A stretch of DNA of 53,777 nucleotides from an uncultured Flavobacteriaceae bacterium. Its GTDB lineage: Bacteria; Bacteroidota; Bacteroidia; Flavobacteriales; Flavobacteriaceae. This document shows, piece after piece, positions 1 to 8,864 of this stretch (positions within the stretch are counted from its first letter, which is position 1; every line of letters starts with the position of its first letter). Where the stretch lies: positions 1-53,777 of the forward strand of contig CALKEO010000017.1 in the NCBI GenBank assembly GCA_938088195.1. The letters run 5' to 3'. The notes beneath the pieces are model-generated. The model was given only the letters and a program-made list of their open reading frames with translations, ran no database searches and was not told where the DNA came from. A program made the position numbers and the translations under genes.

Positions 1-92
1 TTAAAATTTTTCAATACTATTTTGGACAGCTCTTATAATCACTGGTAGATCTTCTATTAATCTTTTAAGTTGTTTGAACGAAGCCTTTTAAT

Positions 93-130
93 AAAAAAAC
101 GGTTACACTATAATAGTATAACCGTTTTTT
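93..130 (-). terminator. Intrinsic terminator after tRNA-fMet
   Basis: A hairpin with arms near 97-110 and 111-125 (AAACGGTTA / TAACCGTTT core, one mismatch) is flanked by an A-run on one side and a T-run on the other. It can therefore terminate in either direction. On the minus strand it lies directly downstream of the initiator tRNA. Confidence 0.8.
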
Positions 131-133
131 TAG

Positions 134-206
<73 letters not shown>

Positions 207-274
207 ATATGTCGGCGAATTTACAACATTTTTAATTTATAGAAAAAAGTAATCTCAATTATAATTAAGCACCT

Positions 275-282
275 TACATTTG
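275..282 (+). promoter_or_regulatory. Bacteroidota -7 box upstream of era
   Basis: TACATTTG matches the Bacteroidota -7 consensus TAnnTTTG. No good -33 TTTG lies 19-21 bases upstream. The era ATG is only 8 bases after the box, so a transcript from here would have almost no leader. Confidence 0.55.
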
Positions 283-289
283 TAATTAG

Positions 290-1171
290 ATGCATAGATC
301 TGGTTTTGTAAATATCATTGGCAATCCTAATGTTGGAAAATCTACCCTAACAAATCTCTTTGTTGGAGAAAAGTTAAGTATAATTACTCACAAAGCTCAG
401 ACCACACGACACAGAATATTAGGGATAGTTAATTCAGAAAATTATCAAATGGTAATTTCAGATACACCAGGTATTTTAAAACCTGCTCATAAACTTCATG
501 AATCTATGATGGATTTTGTAAACATGACTTTTGATGATGCAGATATTTTAATTTATATGGTTGAATATAAAGATCACAACTTAAAAAGTCTTAATCTTTT
601 AAAAAAAATTAAGTCAACTAAAACTCCTTTATTTTTAATTATTAATAAAATTGATACCATTAATCAAACCAAATTAGAAAATGAAATTGATCATTGGAAA
701 TCTGTTTTACCAAATGCAGAAATATGGTCAATTTCAGCAAAAGAAAAATTTAATGTTATCGAACTGAAAAACAGAATTATTGAATTATTGCCTGAGGGAC
801 CAGCTTACTTCCCAAAGGATCAAATAACTGATAAGCCTGAAAGATTTTTTGTAAATGAAATTATAAGGGAAAAAATATTAATCAATTTTAAAAAGGAAAT
901 TCCATACTCTGTTGAGGTCGTTACAGAATCATTTGACGAAGAAGTTAACATTATTAGAATAAGATCCATCATTATGGTTGAAAGAAATAGCCAGAAAGGT
1001 ATAATTATTGGTCACAAAGGAGATGCCATTAAAAAAGTTGGCACTGATTCTAGAATTGATTTGGAAGGTTTTTTTAATAAAAAAATTTTTTTGGATCTTC
1101 AAGTAAAAGTTAATAAAAACTGGAAATCAAGCGATAAGCAACTTAAAAAATTTGGTTATAATCAAAAATGA
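290..1171 (+). CDS. era: GTPase Era
   Basis: Era is a ribosome-assembly GTPase that binds the 3' end of 16S rRNA. The 293-residue protein has the normal Era length. The P-loop is at residues 11-19 (GNPNVGKST), the switch region around 35-42 (KAQTTRHR), G3 at 58-61 (DTPG), G4 at 119-122 (NKID) and SAK at 149-151. The C-terminal half is a type II KH domain with its GxxG loop at 241-244 (GHKG). It is followed 44 bases later by der, a second ribosome-assembly GTPase, on the same strand. The ATG at 290 starts just before the first G-domain strand and leaves no room for a longer N-terminus. No Shine-Dalgarno sequence is evident. The family call is essentially certain. Confidence 0.97.
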   Translation: MHRSGFVNIIGNPNVGKSTLTNLFVGEKLSIITHKAQTTRHRILGIVNSENYQMVISDTPGILKPAHKLHESMMDFVNMTFDDADILIYMVEYKDHNLKSLNLLKKIKSTKTPLFLIINKIDTINQTKLENEIDHWKSVLPNAEIWSISAKEKFNVIELKNRIIELLPEGPAYFPKDQITDKPERFFVNEIIREKILINFKKEIPYSVEVVTESFDEEVNIIRIRSIIMVERNSQKGIIIGHKGDAIKKVGTDSRIDLEGFFNKKIFLDLQVKVNKNWKSSDKQLKKFGYNQK

Positions 1172-1190
1172 AATAGTTGATTTAAAACAT

Positions 1191-1198
1191 TAGATTTG
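1191..1198 (+). promoter_or_regulatory. -7 box upstream of der
   Basis: TAGATTTG fits TAnnTTTG and ends 17 bases before the der ATG. No -33 TTTG is seen at the usual spacing. It could give der its own transcript in addition to read-through from era. Confidence 0.45.
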
Positions 1199-1215
1199 TA
1201 GCCCAATAAAAAAAA

Positions 1216-2520
1216 ATGAGTTCCATAGTAGCTATCGTAGGAAGACCCAATGTTGGAAAATCCACCCTTTTTAATCGTTTAATTCAAAGACGGGAAGCTA
1301 TTGTTGATTCTGTAAGCGGAGTAACAAGAGACAGACATTATGGTTTTTCTTTTTGGAACGGCAAGGATTTTACCGTGATTGATACAGGAGGATATATGTT
1401 AGGAGGAGAAGATAATTTTGAAAAAGAAATAAATGATCAGGTAATGATAGCTATTGACGAATCTGATATTATAATTTTTGCTGTTGATGTTGATAGTGGG
1501 CTAAATACCATGGATCAAGAAGTTGGTAGACTATTACATAAATCAAATAAACAAGTTATTCTTGCAGTAAATAAAGTTGATAATCATAAAAGACAAATTG
1601 ATTCAAACGAGTTTCATTCTTTGGGTTTTGAAAAGTCTTTTAATATTTCTGCGATAAATGGTAGTGGGACCGGTGAATTGTTAGATGAATTGGTTACTTA
1701 TTTGCCTGATGATTCAAAAAACGAGGAAAGTGATATTCCCGGTTTTGCTGTTGTTGGGAGGCCAAATGCAGGTAAATCATCTTTTATAAATGCTTTATTA
1801 GGAAACGATCGTTATGTTGTAACTGATATAGCTGGAACAACAAGAGATAGTATTGATACGCATTTTAACCGTTTTGGTTTTGATTTTAAATTAATAGATA
1901 CAGCTGGAATAAGAAAGAAGTCTAAAATAAATGATGATGTAGAATTTTATTCTGTAGTTAGATCAATAAGAACAATTGAAAATGCTGACGTTTGTCTGAT
2001 ATTATTTGATGCTACTAGATCTTTTGATGCTCAGGTGAAAAATATTTTTTGGTTATCAGCAAGAAATAATAAAGGCATTGTTATTCTAGTCAATAAATGG
2101 GATTTAGTTGATAAAAAAACAAATACAATTAAGTTAATTGAAGAAGGAATAAGAAAAGAAATAGAACCATTTGTCGATGTACCAATAGTCTTTATATCCA
2201 GTCTTACAAAACAAAGAATATTTAAAGCAATCGAAACGGCAATGCAAGTTTATAAAAGCAGAAAAAAAAGTATTGTGACTAGAAAATTTAATGATGTATT
2301 ATTGCCTATTATTCAAAAAACTCCTCCTCCTGCTTACAAGGGTAAATATGTAAAAATTAAGTTCTGTACGCAATTACCATCATCTTATCCGCAATTTGCA
2401 TTTTTTTGTAATTTACCTCAATATGTAAAAGATCCTTACAAAAGATTTATTGAAAATAAAATTAGAGAAAATTATGACTTTAGCGGAGTTCCAATAAACA
2501 TCTTTTTTAGAAAAAAATAA
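1216..2520 (+). CDS. der: GTPase Der (EngA)
   Basis: Der is a double-GTPase factor needed for 50S ribosomal subunit maturation. Two tandem G domains are visible. The first has a P-loop at 9-17 (GRPNVGKST), DTGG at 56-59 and NKVD at 119-122. The second has a P-loop at 181-189 (GRPNAGKSS), DTAG at 228-231 and an NKWD motif near 294. A KH-like third domain fills the last 80 or so residues. The length of 434 residues is normal. The ATG at 1216 precedes the first beta strand directly. The gene ends 5 bases before the convergent merR stop, with no terminator in between. Confidence 0.97.
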   Translation: MSSIVAIVGRPNVGKSTLFNRLIQRREAIVDSVSGVTRDRHYGFSFWNGKDFTVIDTGGYMLGGEDNFEKEINDQVMIAIDESDIIIFAVDVDSGLNTMDQEVGRLLHKSNKQVILAVNKVDNHKRQIDSNEFHSLGFEKSFNISAINGSGTGELLDELVTYLPDDSKNEESDIPGFAVVGRPNAGKSSFINALLGNDRYVVTDIAGTTRDSIDTHFNRFGFDFKLIDTAGIRKKSKINDDVEFYSVVRSIRTIENADVCLILFDATRSFDAQVKNIFWLSARNNKGIVILVNKWDLVDKKTNTIKLIEEGIRKEIEPFVDVPIVFISSLTKQRIFKAIETAMQVYKSRKKSIVTRKFNDVLLPIIQKTPPPAYKGKYVKIKFCTQLPSSYPQFAFFCNLPQYVKDPYKRFIENKIRENYDFSGVPINIFFRKK

Positions 2521-2525
2521 CTCAT

Positions 2526-2843
2526 TCAAATTTCTCCTTTAATATTAATAAGGGTAGCTTTGATTTTTTCCAATTTTTTAATTACTTCAAATTTTTTTTT
2601 TAGGATTTTTAATTGCTCTTTTGCACCCTCAAGGGTATATCCTTTTTCTTTAACCAAATGATGAATAGTTTGAAAATTTTCAATGTCAACAGAGGAATAT
2701 CTTCTAGTTCCTTTACTATTTTTTTTTGGTTTAAGAACTTCAAATTCTTTTTCCCAGAACCTTATTAAGGACGGATTAACCTTGAATGCTTTGGAAACTT
2801 CTCCAATAGTATAATAAAGTTTTTCAGGAAGATTGACATGCAT
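2526..2843 (-). CDS. MerR-family transcriptional regulator
   Basis: A small winged-helix DNA-binding protein of 105 residues. Residues 10-34 carry the MerR N-terminal pattern (YTIGEVSKAFKV followed by LIRFWEKEF), then a basic wing (KGTRRYSS) and a helix with GYTLEGAKEQL. The C-terminal effector domain is short and mostly coiled coil, so no metal or drug ligand site is visible. Its ATG shares one base with the TAA of the upstream M23 peptidase (TAATG), which suggests translational coupling. The M23-merR pair beside alaS is a common flavobacterial arrangement. The regulated genes are unknown. Confidence 0.88.
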   Translation of the reverse strand: MHVNLPEKLYYTIGEVSKAFKVNPSLIRFWEKEFEVLKPKKNSKGTRRYSSVDIENFQTIHHLVKEKGYTLEGAKEQLKILKKKFEVIKKLEKIKATLINIKGEI

Positions 2844-3820
2844 TAATCTAGGGATTGGTTTTCTTGATTGGCAAGTTTTAATAATGCATCAAATTCATCA
2901 GGAGATAAATCTCCGTAATAAAAATTTATTGGATTATATTTTTTTCCATCTTTTCGCACCTCGTAGTGTAAGTGAGGAGCCTGAGACCTTCCAGTACTTC
3001 CAACAAAACCTATGATATCCCCTTTTTTTACCATTTGATTTCTTTTAACATTATACTTATTTAGATGAGCATAAAGGGTAACATAACCAAATCCATGGTC
3101 AATTCTAATATGTTTTCCATATCCTGAGGATCTTGCATCAGCTCTGATAATTTTACCATCACTTGCAGCGTAAATAGGAGTGCCTCTAGGTGCAGTAAAA
3201 TCCATTCCACCATGCATTTTTCTAGATTTATCGAATGGATCTGTTCTGTAACCAAAACCAGAAGCCATTCTTGTTAAATCATCATTTTTAATGGGTTGAA
3301 TGGAGGGAATTGATGCAAGTAATTTTTCTTTATCACTTGCTAACCTTTCAATTTCGTCTAAGGATTTGGATTGAATAACAATTTGTTTTGTTAAAATTTC
3401 TATTTTTTTTGTTGTTTCAACTACCAAATCAGAATTCTCAAATCCTTTTAAGTTTTCGTATCGATTTATTCCACCAAAACCAGCTTTCCTAACATCACTT
3501 GGAATTGGATTAGTTTCAAATAAGACACGATAAATATTATTGTCTCTTTGCTCAATATCTTCAAGAACTAAATTAAGTTGATCGATTTTTTTATTTAATA
3601 AATTAAATTGAAGTTTGAAGTTTGAAATTTCTCTAGCCTGAGTGAGCTCTGTAGGCGTATTTACTAATGTTGATTTAAGAAGAATCAATAAAACCATAAT
3701 ACCAAAAAACATTGAACTAATTAGAAAAGCTAGTATATTTCTGATTTGAGTAGATTTATTAACTTCTACCTTTCTATATGACAGAGAATTTTTATCGTAA
3801 TAATACTTGGTCTTAAACAT
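2843..3820 (-). CDS. M23 (LytM-type) metallopeptidase, membrane-anchored
   Basis: Probably a cell-wall endopeptidase or an activator of cell-wall hydrolases at septation. A single membrane helix lies at about residues 29-49, followed by a coiled coil at about 60-92 and a second helical stretch at about 133-170. The LytM domain occupies about 185-300. Zinc and catalytic residues are intact: H203 and D207 (HGGMD), H252 (YAHL) and H283/H285 (PHLHYE), so it should be an active enzyme and not a degenerate EnvC-like activator. It precedes merR with a one-base overlap and is divergent from alaS. The 325-residue length fits the flavobacterial family. Confidence 0.92.
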   Translation of the reverse strand: MFKTKYYYDKNSLSYRKVEVNKSTQIRNILAFLISSMFFGIMVLLILLKSTLVNTPTELTQAREISNFKLQFNLLNKKIDQLNLVLEDIEQRDNNIYRVLFETNPIPSDVRKAGFGGINRYENLKGFENSDLVVETTKKIEILTKQIVIQSKSLDEIERLASDKEKLLASIPSIQPIKNDDLTRMASGFGYRTDPFDKSRKMHGGMDFTAPRGTPIYAASDGKIIRADARSSGYGKHIRIDHGFGYVTLYAHLNKYNVKRNQMVKKGDIIGFVGSTGRSQAPHLHYEVRKDGKKYNPINFYYGDLSPDEFDALLKLANQENQSLD

Positions 3821-3868
3821 TAACTAATTTGTGTTATTTTTACTCAAGTTTTATGATTGAACACATTA

Positions 3869-3876
3869 CAAAGATA
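3869..3876 (-). promoter_or_regulatory. -7 box for the M23-merR operon
   Basis: On the minus strand TATCTTTG fits TAnnTTTG, 48 bases upstream of the M23 ATG in the divergent alaS/M23 spacer. No -33 TTTG is evident. Confidence 0.4.
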
Positions 3877-3916
3877 TAAAATTGTTTTTTTTATAATACT
3901 AACTTAAATATCAACA

Positions 3917-6520
3917 ATGAATTCCAATAAAGTTAGGTCTGAATTTTTAAATTTCTTTAAAGATAAAATGCATCAAGTAGTTAAATCTGCTCCAATGGTG
4001 ATTAAAAATGATCCTACTTTGATGTTTACCAACGCTGGAATGAATCAATTTAAAGATTATTTTCTAGGGAACTCTATTAGCGATTTTAATAGGGTAGTAG
4101 ATACTCAAAAATGTTTAAGAGTTTCAGGAAAGCATAATGATCTAGAAGAAGTGGGTATTGATACTTATCATCATACTATGTTTGAAATGCTAGGTAATTG
4201 GAGCTTCGGCGATTACTTCAAAAAAGAAGCTATCCAATGGGCGTGGGAACTTCTTACTGAAGTATATAAAATTGATAAGAGTTCTCTTTATGTAACAATA
4301 TTTGAAGGATCAAAAAAAGATGATACAAAAATTGACTCAGATTCGTATGATATTTGGAAAGAAATTATTGATAGTGATAAAATAATTCTGGGTAATAAAG
4401 AAGATAATTTCTGGGAAATGGGTGATATTGGTCCTTGTGGCCCATGTTCTGAAATCCATGTTGATATCAGATCAATTGATGATAAAAATAAAGTGCCTGG
4501 AAAAGAATTAGTCAATAAAGACCATCCTGAGGTTATAGAAATTTGGAATTTAGTTTTTATTGAATTTAATAGAAAGTCTGATGGTTCTCTTGAAAAACTT
4601 CCTCTGAAACATGTTGATACTGGAATGGGTTTCGAGAGATTATGTATGGTTTTACAAGGAGTTAAATCAAATTATGATACAGATGTTTTTAAACCATTAA
4701 TTAGTAAACTCGAAAGAGTAAGTAATAAGTCTTACGGAAAAGATAAAAAAACTGATATTGCTATAAGAGTGATAGTAGATCATTTAAGAGCAGTCTCTTT
4801 TTCAATTGCGGATGGTCAATTACCCTCAAATACAGGTGCGGGTTATGTGATTAGAAGAATTCTAAGAAGAGCTATTCGTTATGGTTATACATTTTTGAAT
4901 CAAAAAAATCCATTTATTTATAAGCTTGTGAGTTCTCTAGCTTCTCAGTTTTCGGATGCTTATCCTGAACTAAAAAGTCAAATAGAAATAATCGAAAATG
5001 TGATTAAGGAGGAGGAATTATCTTTCTTAAGAACTCTTGAAAAAGGTATATTAAAATTAAATGAAATAATTTCAAATTTAGATGAAACAATAGTCCCTGG
5101 GTCTAGTGCTTTTGAACTATACGATACTTTTGGTTTTCCAAAAGATTTGACAGCTCTTATTTTGAAAGAAAATGGAATGACTTTTAATGAAAAAGAATTT
5201 TATTCATTGATGGATGTTCAAAAAATCAGATCAAAATCTAATTCAATTTTATCCAATGAAGATTGGAACATTATTGATGAATCTACTGAAACAGAATTTG
5301 TTGGGTATGATGTATTACATTCAGAATCTAAAATTTTAAAATATAGAAAACATAAAAGTAAAAAAGGGGATTTAAGTTTTCAAGTTATTTTTGATAAAAC
5401 TCCTTTTTATCCTGAGGGTGGTGGACAAGTTGGAGATTCAGGATTGTTAGATTCTAAATTTAAAATCACAAACACTCATAAAGAAAATGATACAATTATA
5501 CATTTAATGGACTCACTTCCTGACGAATTAGGCAAACGCTATAATTTGTGTGTAAACGAATCAAAAAGATTTTCATGTTCATGTAATCATACAGCAACAC
5601 ATTTACTTCATCAAGCATTAAGATCAATATTAGGTGAACATGTTCAACAGAAAGGATCTATGGTTTCAGAAAGTTATTTAAGATTTGATTTTTCACATTT
5701 CTCAAAGTTATCTTCAAAAGATTTAGAACAAGTTCAAGATTTTGTAAATAAAAAAATCATTAATCAAATTTCTCTTGAAGAAAACAGATACGCTTCTTAT
5801 GAACAATGTGTAGCTTCAGGCGTAATTGCTCTTTTCGGAGAAAAGTATGGAGAAGTTGTCCGTTCTATAAAATTTGGAAAATCACATGAGTTGTGTGGAG
5901 GAACTCACGTTAAAAATACAGCTGATTTAAGGGGCTTTGTTATAATTTCTGAATCAGCAATATCTACAGGAATTAGAAGAATTGAAGCAATCAGTGGAAC
6001 TAATGCAATAAATTATTTATTCAATCAATCAAAAATGCTCAGGGAAGTTGGAAAAATTGTAATGAATGAAAAGGAACCCATTTCTGCATTAAATAAATTA
6101 AAAAATCAAAACTTACTGGTAAATAAAAAAATAGAAAAAATAAATAACGAGTTAGTTAAATACTACTTAAAAGATTTAACTCAAAATATTGAATTAGTAA
6201 ATGAAATAAATTTTTGCTCACTTCAAGTATCCTCTGACATAAAAAATTTAAAAAATTTAGCATTTAAAGCATCAAAAAATATTAACAACATGTTCTTGGT
6301 TCTTTACTCAAATTATGAAGGAAATGCACATGTTGTGTGCTATATTTCAAAAGAAATAGTTGATTCTAATAATTTAAATGCAAAAGATGTAATAGAAAAA
6401 TTAGCAATTCTAATTAACGGCTCAGGTGGTGGACAACCATTTTTTGCTTCCGCATCTGGCAATAATTTTATTGAGCCAAAACATTTGTTTGCTAAAGCAA
6501 AAGAATTAGTTAGTATTTGA
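3917..6520 (+). CDS. alaS: Alanine--tRNA ligase
   Basis: AlaRS charges tRNA-Ala and edits mischarged Ser/Gly. The 867-residue protein has all three modules. The class II catalytic domain starts at the N-terminus (VKSAPMVIKNDPTLMFTNAG). The editing domain has zinc ligands H558 and H562 (HTATH) and C660/H664 (CGGTH). The C-terminal C-Ala domain ends with GSGGGQPFFASASG. The gene is divergent from the M23 peptidase and overlaps the 3' end of the convergent DUF4136 gene by 15 bases. The ATG at 3917 matches the usual AlaRS N-terminus. Confidence 0.97.
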   Translation: MNSNKVRSEFLNFFKDKMHQVVKSAPMVIKNDPTLMFTNAGMNQFKDYFLGNSISDFNRVVDTQKCLRVSGKHNDLEEVGIDTYHHTMFEMLGNWSFGDYFKKEAIQWAWELLTEVYKIDKSSLYVTIFEGSKKDDTKIDSDSYDIWKEIIDSDKIILGNKEDNFWEMGDIGPCGPCSEIHVDIRSIDDKNKVPGKELVNKDHPEVIEIWNLVFIEFNRKSDGSLEKLPLKHVDTGMGFERLCMVLQGVKSNYDTDVFKPLISKLERVSNKSYGKDKKTDIAIRVIVDHLRAVSFSIADGQLPSNTGAGYVIRRILRRAIRYGYTFLNQKNPFIYKLVSSLASQFSDAYPELKSQIEIIENVIKEEELSFLRTLEKGILKLNEIISNLDETIVPGSSAFELYDTFGFPKDLTALILKENGMTFNEKEFYSLMDVQKIRSKSNSILSNEDWNIIDESTETEFVGYDVLHSESKILKYRKHKSKKGDLSFQVIFDKTPFYPEGGGQVGDSGLLDSKFKITNTHKENDTIIHLMDSLPDELGKRYNLCVNESKRFSCSCNHTATHLLHQALRSILGEHVQQKGSMVSESYLRFDFSHFSKLSSKDLEQVQDFVNKKIINQISLEENRYASYEQCVASGVIALFGEKYGEVVRSIKFGKSHELCGGTHVKNTADLRGFVIISESAISTGIRRIEAISGTNAINYLFNQSKMLREVGKIVMNEKEPISALNKLKNQNLLVNKKIEKINNELVKYYLKDLTQNIELVNEINFCSLQVSSDIKNLKNLAFKASKNINNMFLVLYSNYEGNAHVVCYISKEIVDSNNLNAKDVIEKLAILINGSGGGQPFFASASGNNFIEPKHLFAKAKELVSI

Positions 6521-7054
6521 AGAATTTTCAGGTGGAAAGACTGATAAAATTTTATTTACATATTCATCTAGAAGTTCATCTCTGTTCATTTTAGAAGATG
6601 ATAAAAATCCTACTCCTTTACCCTGCCATATTAATTGTTTTGAATTAGAATCAATGATGTCAATATAAAGTATGCCTTGGGATCTGGTGTGAGCTAATCT
6701 GGTATAATTTCTTCCATAGTAAGGATACCAACCCATGGTAAAAGGACTATAAATAGTATTATCAATATAAATATTATCTGAAGATTTAGTAGAAATATTA
6801 ATTAACAGATCAGGGTCATTCATTATTTTCATTCCTCTTGATGTAAGATTCTTTTCAATTGATCTAAGAATTCTTTTTTTGTCTAAGTCTGAAATTTCAA
6901 CCTTATCAATACCGTTTTTATAAAAAGCAAACGATTTATAGTTACTAAAATCTGCCTCAGAATCAAAATCAGAGTAAACTTTTATTGAATTACAACTAGT
7001 AAAGAATAATCCCGTGATAAAAATAATTAATAAAGATTGGTAAAAGTTTTTCAT
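6506..7054 (-). CDS. DUF4136-type lipoprotein
   Basis: A 182-residue predicted outer-membrane lipoprotein of unknown function. The N-terminus MKNFYQSLLIIFITGLFFTSC has a lipobox ending in FTSC, and the body looks like DUF4136 (VYSDFDSEADFSNYKSFAF, then a central basic/acidic region and a final KILSVFPP). I chose the ATG at 7054, not an upstream TTG at 7084, because the upstream extension would bury the signal peptide. It overlaps the end of alaS by 15 bases in convergent orientation. DUF4136 proteins are common in Bacteroidota, but their function is not established. Confidence 0.82.
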   Translation of the reverse strand: MKNFYQSLLIIFITGLFFTSCNSIKVYSDFDSEADFSNYKSFAFYKNGIDKVEISDLDKKRILRSIEKNLTSRGMKIMNDPDLLINISTKSSDNIYIDNTIYSPFTMGWYPYYGRNYTRLAHTRSQGILYIDIIDSNSKQLIWQGKGVGFLSSSKMNRDELLDEYVNKILSVFPPENSSNTN

Positions 7055-7149
7055 ATTAACTGTTTCGCTAAAAGAAATCAACAACTGTGCCTAATTTGAT
7101 AATTAAATAAATTTTATTTCTTTTATAAAGTTAAATAATAATATTTATT

Positions 7150-8070
7150 ATGTTTTATTTTAAAGAAATCAAGTCTGAAAATCAAGAAATTAAATTACCC
7201 ATTTTTAAAAATAATAATATTAGAGTTTTTATCAAAAGAGAGGATTTAATTCATTCAATTATTTCAGGGAATAAGTTTAGAAAATTAAAATATAATGTAG
7301 AAAAAGCTTTAAACGAGAAAAAAGATCAAATTATAACTTTTGGCGGGGCTTTCTCAAATCATATTCTAGCGACTGCTTATATTGGAAAACTAACTAATCT
7401 TAAAACTATTGGAATAATTCGTGGGGATGAACTGTTAAATAAAAAATTGAATTCAACATTACAAAATTGTAAAAATTTTGGTATGAAATTTCTGTTTATC
7501 TCAAGAACAGATTATAAAAAAAGAAATAACGCAGAATATATTAATACTTTAAGAAAAAAGCATACAAATTCTTTTATAATTCCAGAGGGAGGAACTAATT
7601 ATCTTGGTGTAAAGGGATGTGAGGAAATTTTAGAAAAAGATGATGATTTTTTTGATGTAATTTGTTGTCCTGTGGGTTCTGGTGGCACAGTTGCTGGCTT
7701 AATTAATTCAAAAAAAAAATTTCAAAAAATTTTAGGGTTTTCTGCGTTAAAATCTAGTAATATAAATAATGTAATCACTAAATTTGTAAATAATAATGAT
7801 TGGAAAATTTTTGATGATAATTTTTTCAAAGGGTATTCAAAAATAGACAATAGACTTGTTAATTTTATCAATGATATAAATAAACAAACGGGTATATTAC
7901 TTGATCCAATATATAATTCTAAAATGTTATATCATATTATAAAAATGATTTCTAACGATCAGTGGATATATGGAAAAAAAATTTTACTAATAAATACAGG
8001 GGGTCTTCAGTCAATTAATGAAATCAATTTTAAGTTAAAGAAAAAAGGATGCGAAATTATAAACCATTAA
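7150..8070 (+). CDS. PLP-dependent D-cysteine desulfhydrase / ACC deaminase-like enzyme
   Basis: A fold-type II PLP enzyme related to D-cysteine desulfhydrase and 1-aminocyclopropane-1-carboxylate deaminase. Residues 29-46 (KREDLIHSIISGNKFRKL) match the cofactor-lysine region, with K42 or K45 as the candidate. GGAFSNH near 65-71 is the PLP-phosphate/substrate loop, and EGGTN plus a Gly-rich GSGGT stretch follow. The 306-residue length is slightly short for the family. The exact substrate cannot be decided from sequence alone; D-cysteine or another small D-amino acid is most likely. Its 3' end overlaps the glucosaminidase gene by 22 bases, so the two are probably co-translated. Confidence 0.82.
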   Translation: MFYFKEIKSENQEIKLPIFKNNNIRVFIKREDLIHSIISGNKFRKLKYNVEKALNEKKDQIITFGGAFSNHILATAYIGKLTNLKTIGIIRGDELLNKKLNSTLQNCKNFGMKFLFISRTDYKKRNNAEYINTLRKKHTNSFIIPEGGTNYLGVKGCEEILEKDDDFFDVICCPVGSGGTVAGLINSKKKFQKILGFSALKSSNINNVITKFVNNNDWKIFDDNFFKGYSKIDNRLVNFINDINKQTGILLDPIYNSKMLYHIIKMISNDQWIYGKKILLINTGGLQSINEINFKLKKKGCEIINH

Positions 8071-8864
8071 TTTTTATTTTTTTATTTTTTTTAAGTTCTT
8101 GTGGTGTTAAAAAACTATCCTACAAAGACAATAATCCAAAAAAAATTAAAAATAAATCATCAAAGTCTGTTAATCGTTTTTTTAAATCGATGACAAGCGA
8201 GGAACGAACCCATTGGTATGTGAATACGTATTCACAAATTGCCATTAATGAAATGAAAAAATTTGGAATTCCAGCAAGTATAACAATGGCTCAAGGAATC
8301 TTAGAGTCTAGTTCTGGAAATGGAGGACTAGCTTTAAAATCGAATAATCACTTTGGTATTAAATGTCATACGGGATGGAAAGGCAAAAAAGTTTATCATG
8401 ACGACGACGCGAGGGGAGAATGTTTCAGAAAATATAAAAATCCAGAAAAATCATATCGTGATCATTCAATTTTTCTAAAAACAAGAGACAGATACAGTTC
8501 TCTTTTCAAACTTCGAAGAAACAATTATGTCGGGTGGTCAATCGGTTTAAAAAAAGCTGGTTATGCTACGGATCCAGCTTATGCTGATAAATTAATTTCC
8601 TTAATTGAGCGGTATGAACTTTGGAAATTGGATGGTTCTAAAAAACCATTAAATTTTAGAAAAGAAAAAAAAAATATAAAAAAAAATAACTCTATTTCTA
8701 AAATTAAAGAATCTAAAAATTTAGAAGATGTTTATATCGTTAAAAAAGGTGATACACTATATTCAATTTCTAAAAAGTTAGGAATTAGCGTAAAAAATTT
8801 AGTGAATATTAATAATATATCTGGAAATAGTCTAAATATAGGTCAGGTTTTAAAATTAAAATAA
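8049..8864 (+). CDS. Glucosaminidase-domain lipoprotein with LysM
   Basis: A peptidoglycan hydrolase likely anchored to a membrane by lipid. The signal peptide ends in a lipobox (LSSC, C18). The glucosaminidase domain spans about residues 50-195: AQGILESSSGNG contains the presumed catalytic E86, followed by NNHFGIKCH and KAGYATDPAYADKL. A single LysM occupies residues 228-271 (VKKGDTLYSISKKLGIS). It overlaps the upstream PLP-enzyme gene by 22 bases, and its stop TAA is immediately followed by the hemL ATG. Together these three look like one transcript. Flavobacterial homologues are usually annotated as glucosaminidase domain-containing proteins. Confidence 0.9.
   Translation: MRNYKPLIFIFLFFLSSCGVKKLSYKDNNPKKIKNKSSKSVNRFFKSMTSEERTHWYVNTYSQIAINEMKKFGIPASITMAQGILESSSGNGGLALKSNNHFGIKCHTGWKGKKVYHDDDARGECFRKYKNPEKSYRDHSIFLKTRDRYSSLFKLRRNNYVGWSIGLKKAGYATDPAYADKLISLIERYELWKLDGSKKPLNFRKEKKNIKKNNSISKIKESKNLEDVYIVKKGDTLYSISKKLGISVKNLVNINNISGNSLNIGQVLKLK

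Noticed and set aside
1-90. A 28-codon open stretch on the minus strand ending with TAA at 1-3 (IEDLPVIIRAVQNSIEKF)
   Set aside because: It is bounded by a stop at 88-90 and has no ATG or TTG; only a GTG about 15 codons from the end. It could be a gene remnant, but nothing identifies it.
7055-7084. A longer TTG start for the DUF4136 lipoprotein
   Set aside because: It would place ten residues before the signal peptide and lipobox.
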